Below, piece by piece: positions 1 through 8,184 of a DNA stretch of 20,239 nt. How positions within the stretch are numbered: position 1 is the stretch's first letter; each line of letters starts with the position of its first letter. The stretch spans positions 1 to 20,239 of the forward strand of contig CBDUCL010000031.1 in NCBI GenBank assembly GCA_965365625.1. Reading direction: 5' to 3'. A model generated the notes under the pieces. That model made no database searches and was not told where the DNA came from. It saw only the letters and a program-made list of their open reading frames with translations. Origin of the DNA: CAVWCW01 sp965365625. GTDB lineage: Bacteria > Pseudomonadota > Gammaproteobacteria > Chromatiales > Chromatiaceae. The position numbers and the translations under genes are program-made.

Positions 1-1211
1 TTGAGTTCCTGGCCATTGCGCTGCAGGTACAGCCCGGGGTCGCGGCCTCGGTGGGCCACCCCGCCCTGGTTACGGTCGATCTCCTGGCGCTCGTGGGGGT
101 TGATGGGCGGACTTTCCGCCAGCAGGCAAAACAACAGCAAGGCCTCCAGGAAGCGGACCTGGGGCTCGGAAATACCCAGGGGATCGAAGGCATTTACGTC
201 CAGCGAGCGCAGCTCGATGTATTTCACCCCGCGCCGCTGCAGGGCCAGGCTCGGCTTTTCGTTGCCGTCTGGAGTCTGCTTGGGGCGCACCGAGCTGTAG
301 TACTCGTTCTCGATCTGCAGGATATTGGCGTTGAGCTGCTGGTAACTGCCGTCCACCTTGACCCCGAAACGCTGGTACTCGGGACAAGGCGTCTCGATGG
401 CCCACACCAGACTGGCCAGGTAGGCATCCAGCCCATCGTAGTTGGCCTTGACTCCGGTACCCAGCTCTTTGCTGTTCTGGTAGCCGATGTCGCCCATGCG
501 CAGGGAGCAGGCGTAAGGCTCGTAATAGGTGTGGGCATCGAACTCCGGCAGCCGGGTCGGGCGCCCGCCGAGGAACGACTTGCAGACCGCCGGCGAGGCG
601 CCGAACAGGTAGGGCACCAGCCAGCCCCAGCGCAACAGATTGCGGATTAGGCCGAAATAGCGGGCGTCGGTATAGGTTCGCAGTGACCCCCGCTCGCCGT
701 CCAGCGCCTGCAACGCCGGCCACAGGTCGGTAGGCGGGGAGTAGTTGAAGTGGGCCCCGGCGATCACCTGCATTACCTTGCCGTAGCGGTGGCCGAGACC
801 GCGCCGGTACACGGTTTTCATTACCCCCGCATTGGAGGGGCCATACTCGGCAATCGGAATATTGTTCGGGTCCGCCAGCACGCAGGGCATGCTGGTGGCC
901 CATAGGATTTCGTCCCCAAGCCCCTGATAGACGAACTTGTGGGCATCCTGAAGAAACCCCAGAGCCGCCGTTGACGAACCCAGGGGCGGAGTGATGATCT
1001 CCAACAATGCCTCCGAGTAGTCGGTAGTCAGGTAGGGGTGGGTGAGCGGCGAGCCGAACACCCGCGGATGCGGGCGCTGGGAGATGCCGCCGGCGGGCGA
1101 AACCCGAAGGCTTTCCTTTTCCAACCCGATCAGCCCCCCCCGCAGCAGCCCCCCGTTGCTGCGATTGACCAGTCCGGCCAGGCGCTGTTCCGCCTTTCGA
1201 TAAGAATTCAA
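1..1211 (-). CDS. gshA: Glutamate-cysteine ligase, type 1 (partial)
   Basis: Catalyses the ATP-dependent joining of L-glutamate and L-cysteine, the first and rate-limiting step of glutathione synthesis in the cytoplasm. About 403 codons are visible; the C-terminus lies beyond the left edge (E. coli GshA is about 518 residues). Visible family signatures are GLEKESLRV near the N-terminus, LTHPYLTTDYSEALLEIITP, the GPSNAG stretch, the NYSPP segment and the CSLRMGD segment, all in type 1 GshA order. I chose a TTG start because AGGGGA sits 5 nt upstream in the right frame and no in-frame ATG is evident nearby. A consensus TATAAT lies about 50 bp upstream. The gene is transcribed away from its neighbours and appears monocistronic at its 5' side. 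Identification is very secure; the exact start is less so. Confidence 0.95.
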   Translation of the reverse strand, partial: MNSYRKAEQRLAGLVNRSNGGLLRGGLIGLEKESLRVSPAGGISQRPHPRVFGSPLTHPYLTTDYSEALLEIITPPLGSSTAALGFLQDAHKFVYQGLGDEILWATSMPCVLADPNNIPIAEYGPSNAGVMKTVYRRGLGHRYGKVMQVIAGAHFNYSPPTDLWPALQALDGERGSLRTYTDARYFGLIRNLLRWGWLVPYLFGASPAVCKSFLGGRPTRLPEFDAHTYYEPYACSLRMGDIGYQNSKELGTGVKANYDGLDAYLASLVWAIETPCPEYQRFGVKVDGSYQQLNANILQIENEYYSSVRPKQTPDGNEKPSLALQRRGVKYIELRSLDVNAFDPLGISEPQVRFLEALLLFCLLAESPPINPHERQEIDRNQGGVAHRGRDPGLYLQRNGQEL

Positions 1212-1260
1212 GCAATTCCCCTGTCGTTGGGTCCCGAGTCGAGGCCGCGGCGCAGGCGCG

Positions 1261-1266
1261 ATTATA
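1261..1266 (-). promoter_or_regulatory. Candidate gshA promoter -10 (TATAAT)
   Basis: A perfect TATAAT on the minus strand lies about 50 nt upstream of the gshA TTG start and is followed by a GC-rich discriminator (CGCGCC). No good -35 hexamer is visible 16-18 nt upstream, so the call rests on the -10 alone. A GC-rich discriminator is a known trait of growth-rate or stringent-controlled promoters; that link is inference. Confidence 0.45.
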
Positions 1267-1458
1267 CGATCCCGGGCCCTGTTCTTGATACCCGGGTAGC
1301 GGTCGGGAGGAGTTGCAGCCCAGTCCGGGACGATCGTCTTGGATCGCCCAGCAGGGACATAGAGACTGGGCGAGCGCCGCTCAGGCCACGCGCGCGGGGA
1401 ATCGACCCTCTACTCTCGCGCTGGGCCAGAACAATGCTGCGGATCGGCATTCACCGCT

Positions 1459-1998
1459 TCAGTGATTGAAGATCGCCGCCCCGTTTCCGGATATCGTTGG
1501 CAGCGCCGGCTCGGTGACCGGGGGTTTGGACAGGGCCTGGAGCGCTTCATCTATGGCTTGGTCCAGGTACCAGCCGAACAGTTCGGGGGTGTTAATACCG
1601 ACGATACGACGGCTCAGCTCCCGACCGTCTGGCCCGAAAAACAATAGGGTGGGAGTCACATAGACGCCATAGCGCGAGGCGAAGCGGGCGCCGGCCAGAG
1701 ATTGGCCGGAAAAATCCTGCACCTGTTCTCCAGGGTCGATGCGCAGTTCTCGGATCAGCACCCGCTCCTGATAGCGACCGCTTTTCAGCATCGGGAGCAA
1801 TTGCTCGCGTTTAAGCAGATCGCACCAACCGCAGTGTTCCTGGGACACCATCAATAGGATCACCAGCCCGCGATCACGAGCCTTGGCCCCATCGGCAGCG
1901 AAATCCGTCGCCCGCTGGACCTGGACCTGGGCCAGCGCGCTACCCCATAGCGACAGTCCGAATAGGCACCAGCCAAACGGAAACACAAACTTTTTCAT
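1459..1998 (-). CDS. Exported thioredoxin-fold protein (CGWC)
   Basis: A 179-residue protein with an N-terminal signal peptide (MKK, hydrophobic core, SALA cleavage region near residue 23) and a thioredoxin-type active site CGWC at residues 56-59 in SQEHCGWCDLL. The cis-proline loop is seen as YVTPTLLFF. It resembles the thioredoxin_7/SoxW-like group, probably a periplasmic thiol-disulfide reductase or oxidase; its partner cannot be told from sequence. The start at 1998 is preferred over one 12 codons upstream because it begins the signal peptide and has AGGTGA about 8 nt upstream. It is divergent from pbpG across 97 bp. The C-terminal 25 residues (SKPPVTEPALPTISGNGAAIFNH) look unstructured. 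Export and fold are secure, the exact function is not. Confidence 0.8.
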   Translation of the reverse strand: MKKFVFPFGWCLFGLSLWGSALAQVQVQRATDFAADGAKARDRGLVILLMVSQEHCGWCDLLKREQLLPMLKSGRYQERVLIRELRIDPGEQVQDFSGQSLAGARFASRYGVYVTPTLLFFGPDGRELSRRIVGINTPELFGWYLDQAIDEALQALSKPPVTEPALPTISGNGAAIFNH

Positions 1999-2095
1999 CG
2001 TATTATCACCTGGCGCAGCCGGCAGGGCTTGCACTCACCGCTTCGACCATGGAGGATTAGGGCGGAACTCTGACTTTGCAAGCCAGGAGCCCCCG

Positions 2096-3022
2096 ATGCC
2101 GCCAAACGCCCGTATCTTGCTCTGCCTGCTGCCCTTGCTCGGCCCCTGGATGACTTCGACCGCGGACGAAGCCCAGCAGCTCACCCGCCTGAGCATGGTA
2201 GAGACGCCGGGCTCGGCCGCACCGAGCCAGGACGCTCACTCCCCCTGGGCCGAACTCGACCCCAGCCGGCTCAAGCTGCGCTCGGCCGGCGCCCTGGTGG
2301 TGGACGCCGAAGGCCGAGAGGTGTTCAGCCGTAACCCGGACCAAGCGGTGCCTATTGCCTCGATCACCAAGCTGATGACGGCCATGGTGGTGCTGGACGC
2401 CGAGGTTGACCTGGAGCAATTGATCACCATCCGCAAGCAGGACCGGGACCTGCACAAGCTCACGGGGTCGCGTTTGCGCTATGACGAGGCTACCTTGAGC
2501 CGGCGTGAGATGCTGCTGATCGCCGTGATGGCGTCGGAGAACGCCGCCGCCGCAGCCCTAGGGCGCACCACTTTCCCCGGCGGTAGCGCCGAGTTCGTGC
2601 GCGCCATGAACCGCAAGGCGGTCGAACTCGGCATGGAGGACAGCCGCTTTGTCGACCCCACTGGCCTGTATGCGGAGAACACGGCCAGTCCCAGAGACCT
2701 GGTGAAACTGACCCAGGCAGCCTACGAGTACCCACTGGTCCGCCAAGCCAGTACCACCCGGAGCATGGAAGTTCGCCCCTATCCGCGGCGTGGCCCGTTG
2801 GTTTACCGCAACACCAACCGACTGCTAAAGAACAACGCCTGGAACATCGAACTCAGCAAGACCGGCTTCATTGAGGAGGCGGGACGCTGCCTGGTGATGC
2901 GGGCCGAAGTATCCGGGCACGACTTATATATCGTCCTGCTAAACTCCTTCGGCAAGTTGACCCCCTTCGGCGACTCCAACCGTCTGCGCAAGTGGCTGCA
3001 GACGGAATCGAAGCAGGGATAG
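2096..3022 (+). CDS. pbpG: D-alanyl-D-alanine endopeptidase (PBP7-like, family S11)
   Basis: Periplasmic penicillin-binding serine peptidase that cleaves D-Ala-meso-DAP cross-links in peptidoglycan. All three PBP motifs are present in the 308-residue product: SITK (S89 nucleophile, K92), SEN (147-149) and KTG (255-257, in SKTGFIEEAGRCLV). The N-terminus (MPPNARILLCLLPLLGPWMTSTA) is a signal peptide. Length matches E. coli PbpG (about 310). The ATG at 2096 is chosen over in-frame upstream codons because AGGAG lies 6 nt before it and it begins the signal peptide. There is no C-terminal amphipathic anchor of the PBP5 type, in line with the PBP7 group. It stands alone on the plus strand, with a 273-nt gap after it. 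Confidence 0.93.
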   Translation: MPPNARILLCLLPLLGPWMTSTADEAQQLTRLSMVETPGSAAPSQDAHSPWAELDPSRLKLRSAGALVVDAEGREVFSRNPDQAVPIASITKLMTAMVVLDAEVDLEQLITIRKQDRDLHKLTGSRLRYDEATLSRREMLLIAVMASENAAAAALGRTTFPGGSAEFVRAMNRKAVELGMEDSRFVDPTGLYAENTASPRDLVKLTQAAYEYPLVRQASTTRSMEVRPYPRRGPLVYRNTNRLLKNNAWNIELSKTGFIEEAGRCLVMRAEVSGHDLYIVLLNSFGKLTPFGDSNRLRKWLQTESKQG

Positions 3023-3111
3023 CACTGTTTCGGTGCGGAGACCCGCGCTGACGCCCGGGTTCCATCCCGGCAGCACGAATCGCAGCACCCCCAACCCCAA
3101 AACCCGGGAAG

Positions 3112-3144
3112 CAACGCCTGCACCGCGGACCGAGCGGCGTTGCC
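3112..3144. repeat. 8-bp inverted repeat upstream of the sigma-54 promoter candidate
   Basis: GCAACGCC (3112-3119) and GGCGTTGC (3137-3144) form a perfect inverted repeat with a 17-nt centre. Its middle is about 125 bp before the predicted start of the sigma-54 transcript, the usual distance for an enhancer-binding protein. GTTGCCCG recurs at 3140-3147 and 3198-3205. It could instead be a weak pbpG terminator, but no T-run follows directly. The role is unproven. Confidence 0.3.
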
Positions 3145-3227
3145 CGAGAGGCCACCGCGCTTTTTCTCGAAACGTAAACGCCAGGATGACTGGTGCCGTT
3201 GCCCGCGAGCCGAGGCCGAGGGGGGCA

Positions 3228-3244
3228 TGGCCTAATACTTGCTT
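3228..3244 (+). promoter_or_regulatory. Candidate sigma-54 (RpoN) promoter, -24/-12
   Basis: The sequence TGGCCTAATACTTGCTT carries TGGC and TTGC(T) with the GG (3229-3230) and GC (3241-3242) elements exactly 10 nt apart, the spacing that sigma-54 requires. The consensus is TGGCAC-N5-TTGCW. Transcription would start near 3254, giving a leader of about 42 nt before the ATG at 3296. No comparable sigma-70 promoter was seen. Confidence 0.55.
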
Positions 3245-3295
3245 AATATTAATGTAACGGCAATCCGCCGCAGCCACGAGCGAGGAATCTCCGCC

Positions 3296-3478
3296 ATGTA
3301 TCAATCCCGCAACCCGTTCGGCTATGACGAATCAGTACTCAAATCCGATGATGACTTTGAGCCCTATGGCTTCGACAGCCCGCGCCTGGCCGAGGTGGCC
3401 TGGAACTCGGAAAACACCATGCAAGGACGAGATTTTCGCCAGGTAATCGAGGCCGCCGTGCTGATTGGAATCAAGTGA
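3296..3478 (+). CDS. Small protein of unknown function, 60 residues
   Basis: I do not recognise this 60-residue protein. It starts MYQSRNPFGYDESVL and ends in a short hydrophobic stretch, VIEAAVLIGIK. It is acidic in the first two thirds (SDDDFEP), has aromatic residues, no cysteines, no signal peptide and no clear membrane span. Support for it being real: GAGGAA 8 nt before the ATG, a sigma-54-type promoter at the right distance, and a strong inverted repeat directly after the stop codon. An upstream in-frame ATG at 3239 would sit inside the promoter and is unlikely to be used. It is convergent with prc, with only 21 nt between stops. It could be a stress- or nutrient-induced small protein; that is inference. 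Confidence 0.65.
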   Translation: MYQSRNPFGYDESVLKSDDDFEPYGFDSPRLAEVAWNSENTMQGRDFRQVIEAAVLIGIK

Positions 3479-3488
3479 CGGGGGTTAC

Positions 3489-3538
3489 CCGGTCGGCCCC
3501 TAGTGCATTGCGGTCAGGGGCCGACCGGCGAGGATCTG
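3489..3538. terminator. 13-bp perfect inverted repeat between convergent genes
   Basis: CCGGTCGGCCCCT (3489-3501) and AGGGGCCGACCGG (3526-3538) are perfectly complementary across a 24-nt loop. The structure sits after the stop of the 60-residue gene and overlaps the last codons and stop of prc on the other strand. No T-tract follows on either side, so it may be a Rho-assisted or bidirectional terminator, or a hairpin that protects 3' ends, rather than a classical intrinsic terminator. Confidence 0.5.
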
Positions 3539-5590
3539 GTCGGCGAGAATCCGCGCTGCCTCGTCTACCTGAATCCGCTTGATGGCCTCGGCTTCGGCCT
3601 CGTCCTCTTCTTCATTGACTTCGCCGTCCTCGACATCTTCTTCGATCGGCTTTAGGCCGGCCGCAATACGGAAGCGGTTCTTGCTTTCCAGACTGACGCG
3701 CTCGCGTTCTTCCCGTTCAGCCTTGCGTTTGGCTTCGAGCAGGCTCAAGGCCTTCTGATCGCGGATCTCCTGCAGCATGGCCTCCTGGGTGCCCAAGAGC
3801 TGGAACCCAGGGTCCTGGGTAATACGCGCCTGATGGCGTTCTTGCAGGTGGCTCAGCGCGCCTGCGCCCCGCGGTCGGTAGCGGGCCGGCTCGATGCTGG
3901 CCCAAGGCAAGGCATTGTCGAGCGCCCGTTCGCCGTGCTCGGCGGCCCCCGATGCGGTGGGAAATACGATATCAGGCACCACCCCTCGGTGCTGCGTGCT
4001 GCCGCCGTTGATGCGGAAAAACTGGGCCATGGTCAATCGCAGGCGGCCCAGGTCCACGTCCTGACCGCGCACAAAGCGGTCCAGGTCCACCAGGGTCTGC
4101 ACCGTGCCCTTGCCGAAGGTAGGCTCGCCCACCACTATGCCTCGCTTGTAGTCCTGTATCGCCCCGGCGAAGATTTCAGAGGCCGAGGCGCTGTTGCGGT
4201 TGACCAGCACCAGCAGCGGACCGGCGTAGGCAATGCTTTTGTCGGGATCACGCTCGACCTCGACGTCACCATAGGCATCCTTGACCTGCACCACCGGCCC
4301 CGACTCGATAAACAGCCCGGTCAACTCGGTGGCCTCTGACAGGGAACCACCACCATTGTCGCGCAGGTCCACCACCACCCCATCGACACCCTGGGCCTGC
4401 AGCTCGCCGAGCAGCGCCCGCACGTCCCGGGTGGTGCTGCGGAAGTCCTTGTCGCCCCGGGACTCGCCCTGGAAATCGCGATAAAAGGCGGGCACCTCAA
4501 TGACCCCGATCTTGACGTTGTCCATGCCATCCAAGCCCTGAATCACCTGAGACTTGGCGGCTTGGTCCTCGAGCTTGATCTTGTCGCGCACAATCGCCAC
4601 TTCCTTGGGCTTGCCGTTGATCACCTCATCCTTGGGCAACACCTGCAGGCGCACGGTGGAACCCTTGGGACCGCGGATCAACTTGACCACCTCCTGCAGC
4701 CGCCATCCCACTACGTCTACCATTTCCCCGTCGGAGCCCTGGGCAACGGCGACGATGCGGTCGCCGGCGTGCAGCTGGCCGCTGCGCTTGGCCGGGCCAC
4801 CGCTGACCACGCTCTGGATCTCGGTATATTCGTTCTCGCTGCGGAGCACCGCGCCGATGCCCTCCAGGGACAGGCGCATGCTGATGTCGAAGTTTTCCGA
4901 CACACTGGGCGACATATAGCTCGTATGGGGCTCCAGGGTCAGGGTATAAGAATTGATGAAGGTCTGAAACACATCGTCGGCGGTGAGCTGATGCACCCGC
5001 CGGGCGATGCCGTCGTAGCGTTTCTCGAGAGTTTCTCTTATGTCTGCCTCGGACTTGTCCGCCATGCGCAGACCGAGCACGTCGTTTTTCACCCGTTGGC
5101 GCCAGATCTCGTCGAGCTCCGCCGGGCTGGCCGCCCAGGGGACGTCCTCACGGTCGAACTGGTAGATCTCGTCACGGCTGAAATCGAATTTGCGCCCCAG
5201 CAGGCTCTTGGCATAGGCAACCCGCTCGTCCACGCGCTGGCGGTAGACACGGAAGATGTTGAACGCCGGCTCCAGGGCTGCAGTGCGCAGGCTATCGTCG
5301 AGGCGGTGGCGGTACAGGTTGAAGTTATCGATGTCCGACTGCAGAAAGAAGTTTCGATTGCCGTCCAGGGACTCCAGGTAACGCTCCAGGATGCGCTCGG
5401 ACCAGGCGTCGTCCAGGGGCTGCTTCTTATAGTGGTACTTCTCCACCACCCCCTTGACGATCACGGCTACCTGCTGGTGCTGGTGGCTGGGGCGGAGGCT
5501 GGCCGGGTCCACCTCTTGAACTTCGGCAGCAGCGGGGGGGCCCACCATCAGGCCCAAAATGAGGACGAAACAGGCTTTGACGACTTGCAT
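3500..5590 (-). CDS. prc: Tail-specific carboxy-terminal processing protease
   Basis: Periplasmic serine protease (Prc/Tsp, family S41) that degrades or trims proteins from their C-termini, including peptidoglycan hydrolases and their regulators. The 696-residue product has a signal peptide (MQVVKACFVLILGLMVGPPAAA), an N-terminal helical domain, a PDZ domain at about 238-325 (SLEGIGAVL), and the S41 core with DLRDNGGG near 408-415, catalytic Ser469 in NSASASEI and Lys494 in FGKGTVQ. The Ser-Lys spacing of 25 is that of E. coli Prc (682 residues). The C-terminal DUF3340-type region carries a very acidic patch (about 650-668). I chose ATG 5590 because it begins the signal peptide; in-frame TTG 5668 and ATG 5659 are possible but would bury it. 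It lies 168 nt downstream of the Nudix gene on the same strand. Confidence 0.95.
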   Translation of the reverse strand: MQVVKACFVLILGLMVGPPAAAEVQEVDPASLRPSHQHQQVAVIVKGVVEKYHYKKQPLDDAWSERILERYLESLDGNRNFFLQSDIDNFNLYRHRLDDSLRTAALEPAFNIFRVYRQRVDERVAYAKSLLGRKFDFSRDEIYQFDREDVPWAASPAELDEIWRQRVKNDVLGLRMADKSEADIRETLEKRYDGIARRVHQLTADDVFQTFINSYTLTLEPHTSYMSPSVSENFDISMRLSLEGIGAVLRSENEYTEIQSVVSGGPAKRSGQLHAGDRIVAVAQGSDGEMVDVVGWRLQEVVKLIRGPKGSTVRLQVLPKDEVINGKPKEVAIVRDKIKLEDQAAKSQVIQGLDGMDNVKIGVIEVPAFYRDFQGESRGDKDFRSTTRDVRALLGELQAQGVDGVVVDLRDNGGGSLSEATELTGLFIESGPVVQVKDAYGDVEVERDPDKSIAYAGPLLVLVNRNSASASEIFAGAIQDYKRGIVVGEPTFGKGTVQTLVDLDRFVRGQDVDLGRLRLTMAQFFRINGGSTQHRGVVPDIVFPTASGAAEHGERALDNALPWASIEPARYRPRGAGALSHLQERHQARITQDPGFQLLGTQEAMLQEIRDQKALSLLEAKRKAEREERERVSLESKNRFRIAAGLKPIEEDVEDGEVNEEEDEAEAEAIKRIQVDEAARILADQILAGRPLTAMH

Positions 5591-5758
5591 AAATTCTACC
5601 CGTTGTGCCGGTAGCCCGGCGCTGGTTGCTTGCCGCGCCCCAACCCGGAGCGCACGCATTGGATTCAATCTTAGTAAAAATACCGGATATTCGGAACGAA
5701 AACCGGGGCCATCTCACGTAAATCTAACCCCATTTCAGTGAACTAATAGACCCAAATA

Positions 5759-6643
5759 CTAACTTTTGGTTTCCAAACCGGCAAAAACCAACCCCAACGC
5801 CGGGCGCAGCCCGTGGTTTAATTCCAAGTAGTGGGCATGCTCGGGACCAATCAGGCCATGGCGGATCAGGAAGTCGATCACCACCAGGCTGCAGTTGGGC
5901 TTGAATTCGTCGCTCTCGCGCACGATTTGCGCCACCCGTTGTATCGGCCAGAGGTAGAACGCCTGCACCTCGCCATCGCTGCATCGGGGCTCGAACTCCA
6001 GCGGCAGCTCAAGGTCGTAGCAATACAGGGTGTCCGGTTTCAGGCCCTTGCCGGTCTCGCGAACATAGCTCAGCGCTCCCACAGGGCGGGCCCGGGCCGC
6101 TAGCTCGGGGCCGATGCCCGCCTCCTCACGGCACTCCTTGGCCAGGTTCTCTCCCAGGCCCAAGGCGTGGGGCAAGCCGCCGGCCACCAGGTTGTCGAGC
6201 TTGTCGGGAAACTGGCGACGATCCGCCGAGCGGCGGGCAATCCACATGTGAAGCCCATCCGGCCGAGACACGAAGCCGTTCAGATGCTGGCCGAAAGCGC
6301 GGATGCCGAAATAGGGGGCGGCAGCGCGGTCGATAACGCATAGGGCCTGCCCCCGCTCCGCCGCAGTCACCGGGTAGAGTTCGCCGTGCAGATGGCCGAC
6401 GCTCCCCTCCTCCACCAAGTCCCCCAGCACCGCCGCCAGGGCCTGGCTGCGGGCCTCGAAACCGTTCAGGCCATGAGCCATCTGTACTTGCTCGTCGGCC
6501 ACCAGAAACACCTGGGGCCAGCGCCTCAGGTGCTCGGCAAACCCGTGGCGCAGCATGCCGACCAGTTGACCATCTAGGCGCCAAGGGCGAAAGTGATCCG
6601 GATCCCAGGTATTCAGGGCACGGATATGGGACAGATAGCTCAC
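5759..6643 (-). CDS. Nudix hydrolase, DUF4743/Tnr3 family
   Basis: A 294-residue Nudix protein with the extra N-terminal domain (DUF4743) found in eukaryotic Tnr3-type enzymes. Family marks are HLNGFVSRPDGLHMWIARRS (120-139), KLDNLVAGGL (148-157), a Nudix helix ending KECREEAGI (169-177), and EFKPNCSLVVIDFLIRHG (246-263). The first Glu of the textbook Nudix box is a Leu here. Yeast and plant relatives hydrolyse damaged thiamine diphosphates (oxo and oxy forms); applying that activity here is inference, strengthened by yjbQ in the same gene string. The start is GTG at 6643, which overlaps the stop of the M48 gene in a 4-bp GTGA, indicating translational coupling. No signal peptide, so cytoplasmic. 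Confidence 0.85.
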   Translation of the reverse strand: MSYLSHIRALNTWDPDHFRPWRLDGQLVGMLRHGFAEHLRRWPQVFLVADEQVQMAHGLNGFEARSQALAAVLGDLVEEGSVGHLHGELYPVTAAERGQALCVIDRAAAPYFGIRAFGQHLNGFVSRPDGLHMWIARRSADRRQFPDKLDNLVAGGLPHALGLGENLAKECREEAGIGPELAARARPVGALSYVRETGKGLKPDTLYCYDLELPLEFEPRCSDGEVQAFYLWPIQRVAQIVRESDEFKPNCSLVVIDFLIRHGLIGPEHAHYLELNHGLRPALGLVFAGLETKS

Positions 6644-8184
6644 AGGCCCTGGGCGCCCAGCACCTGAACCTGGACACGGCTCAAGTCACGGCGGTCGCGC
6701 AGCGGCCCCAGGCGGGTTGGCACCAGCACGCCCTGGCCGGCGGCGATGGTGCCCGAGTAACGCCCGCTCCGTTGGCTCTGGCGACCTCGGGCATCCGCGT
6801 AGCTGATGCTCAGGCGTACCGCGCGCACCGGCCGCGGGCCGCGATTGACCAGTCGCACCAAAACGTAACCGTTGCGGTCCAGGCCCAGGCTCGTCTCCAA
6901 GCCGCCGCTCGCGGCCCGGCCCTCGATCTTGGCCAGGGTGGCGGCGGCCTGGCGCCCCTCGGCGCTTTCGGATTCGGCGGCCTGGCGCAGATAGCGCTTC
7001 GCCGCACCCTGGTCGCCCTCGGCCAGGGCCAGTTGCCCCAAGCCGTTGAGGGCGCTGGCAGTGGGCAGCAAGCTGGCGCTCCGCTCCAGGTCGGCGCGGG
7101 CACCGCGGCGGTCGCCGAGTTGTTCCTTGGTCAGGCCGCGCTGCAGGTAAAAACGGAAGAAGCCGCTGTCCAGACCGAGCGCCTGGTCGTAGTCCTTGAG
7201 CGCATCCTGGTAACGGCCGCGTTTGTACTGGGTATCGCCGCGCAGGGCGTAGAAGCGAGCCTCCTTGGGCTCGATCCCGATCGCTTTGCGGGCCAACTGC
7301 AGGGCCTTTTCGGTCTGCCCGGCCTGCAGCGCCTTTTGGCCCTCGTCGTAGGCATCGTAGGCTGGTTGCACTTGGCGCAAGTGGGCCAGGGCCCGGCGGT
7401 ATGGGGCCTCGCCCAACTCCCCATCCGAACCCAAGGCGGCAGCGGTGCGGCGATTGGCCTCTACTCGCTCCTGGGACGGCGGGTGGCTGGCGAAGAGCCC
7501 GGACAGCCAGTCCTGGCGCCGGTCCTTGCTCAGGCGCACAAAGGTCTCCTGCAGGCTCACCGCGGCCTTGGGGTCGTAGCCGGCCCGGGCCATGTACTGC
7601 ATGCCGTAATAGTCGGACTCACGCTCGGCGTCACGGCCGTATTTTTGATTCACCAGACTGGCGGCCACCGCCGCGCTACCTACCGCCAGCGGAGCATAGT
7701 CCTTGTCGCCCAAGGCGACCCCGGTGGCCAGTACCGCCCCCTGAAGCAGGATGCCGCGCTCGATGCCCTGGGCGCTGTGCCGGGCCGCCGCATGCACCAC
7801 TTCGTGACCCAGCACCGCCGCCAGCTCCGCCTCATTGTCAAGCTCTGTGAGCAGGCCCCGGTTCACCGCGATCTTGCCCCCGGGCAAGGCCCAGGCATTG
7901 GGGGTGGAATCGTTCACCACGGAGAACTCGTAGGGCAGCTTGCGGTCGCTGACCCGGGCCACCTTGTTGCCTACCCGCTGCACATAGGCGACCAGCTCTG
8001 GATCGGCGGTGTAGTCGCCGCCCTGCATCTGTCGGGTCGGGCCGTATTGCTCGCGCCCGATCTCCAACTCCTGGACCTCGGAAACCAGGGCCAACTCGCT
8101 CTCGCCGGTGACCGGGTTGGTGGCACAGCCGACCAGCAGCAAGAGCGGGGATATCAGGGCCAAGCCCCAGCGGCGGGGGATCAT
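6640..8184 (-). CDS. Lipoprotein M48 metalloprotease with TPR repeats (BepA-like)
   Basis: A 514-residue envelope zinc protease. The N-terminus is a lipoprotein signal with lipobox LVGC (C20 modified); Ala at +2 predicts the outer membrane. HEVVH at 127-131 gives two zinc ligands and the catalytic Glu, and ESDYYG further on supplies the third ligand. About residues 300-420 hold TPR-like helices (ALQLARKAIGIEPKEARFYA, ALKDYDQALGLDSGFFRFYL). The last 85 residues look like a beta-rich FxLyD-type domain. The M48-TPR plan matches BepA/YfgC, which handles outer-membrane assembly quality control, but the lipobox and C-terminal domain differ, so I give no symbol. ATG 8184 overlaps the yjbQ stop by 4 bp (ATGA) and its own stop overlaps the Nudix start. 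Confidence 0.88.
   Translation of the reverse strand: MIPRRWGLALISPLLLLVGCATNPVTGESELALVSEVQELEIGREQYGPTRQMQGGDYTADPELVAYVQRVGNKVARVSDRKLPYEFSVVNDSTPNAWALPGGKIAVNRGLLTELDNEAELAAVLGHEVVHAAARHSAQGIERGILLQGAVLATGVALGDKDYAPLAVGSAAVAASLVNQKYGRDAERESDYYGMQYMARAGYDPKAAVSLQETFVRLSKDRRQDWLSGLFASHPPSQERVEANRRTAAALGSDGELGEAPYRRALAHLRQVQPAYDAYDEGQKALQAGQTEKALQLARKAIGIEPKEARFYALRGDTQYKRGRYQDALKDYDQALGLDSGFFRFYLQRGLTKEQLGDRRGARADLERSASLLPTASALNGLGQLALAEGDQGAAKRYLRQAAESESAEGRQAAATLAKIEGRAASGGLETSLGLDRNGYVLVRLVNRGPRPVRAVRLSISYADARGRQSQRSGRYSGTIAAGQGVLVPTRLGPLRDRRDLSRVQVQVLGAQGL

Noticed and set aside
1212..1458. Possible RNA gene or riboswitch between gshA and the thioredoxin gene
   Set aside because: No tRNA shape or known riboswitch core could be seen; only the gshA -10 stands out.
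2578..2590. ops-like GGCGGTAGCG (RfaH target)
   Set aside because: Matches ten bases but lacks the final TG, and lies inside the pbpG coding region.
4562..5614. 350-codon open frame antisense to prc
   Set aside because: Opposite strand of a clear prc gene with conserved motifs; no ribosome site or family match.
5591..5758. Promoter for prc
   Set aside because: AT-rich patches exist but no -35/-10 pair with acceptable spacing could be defended.
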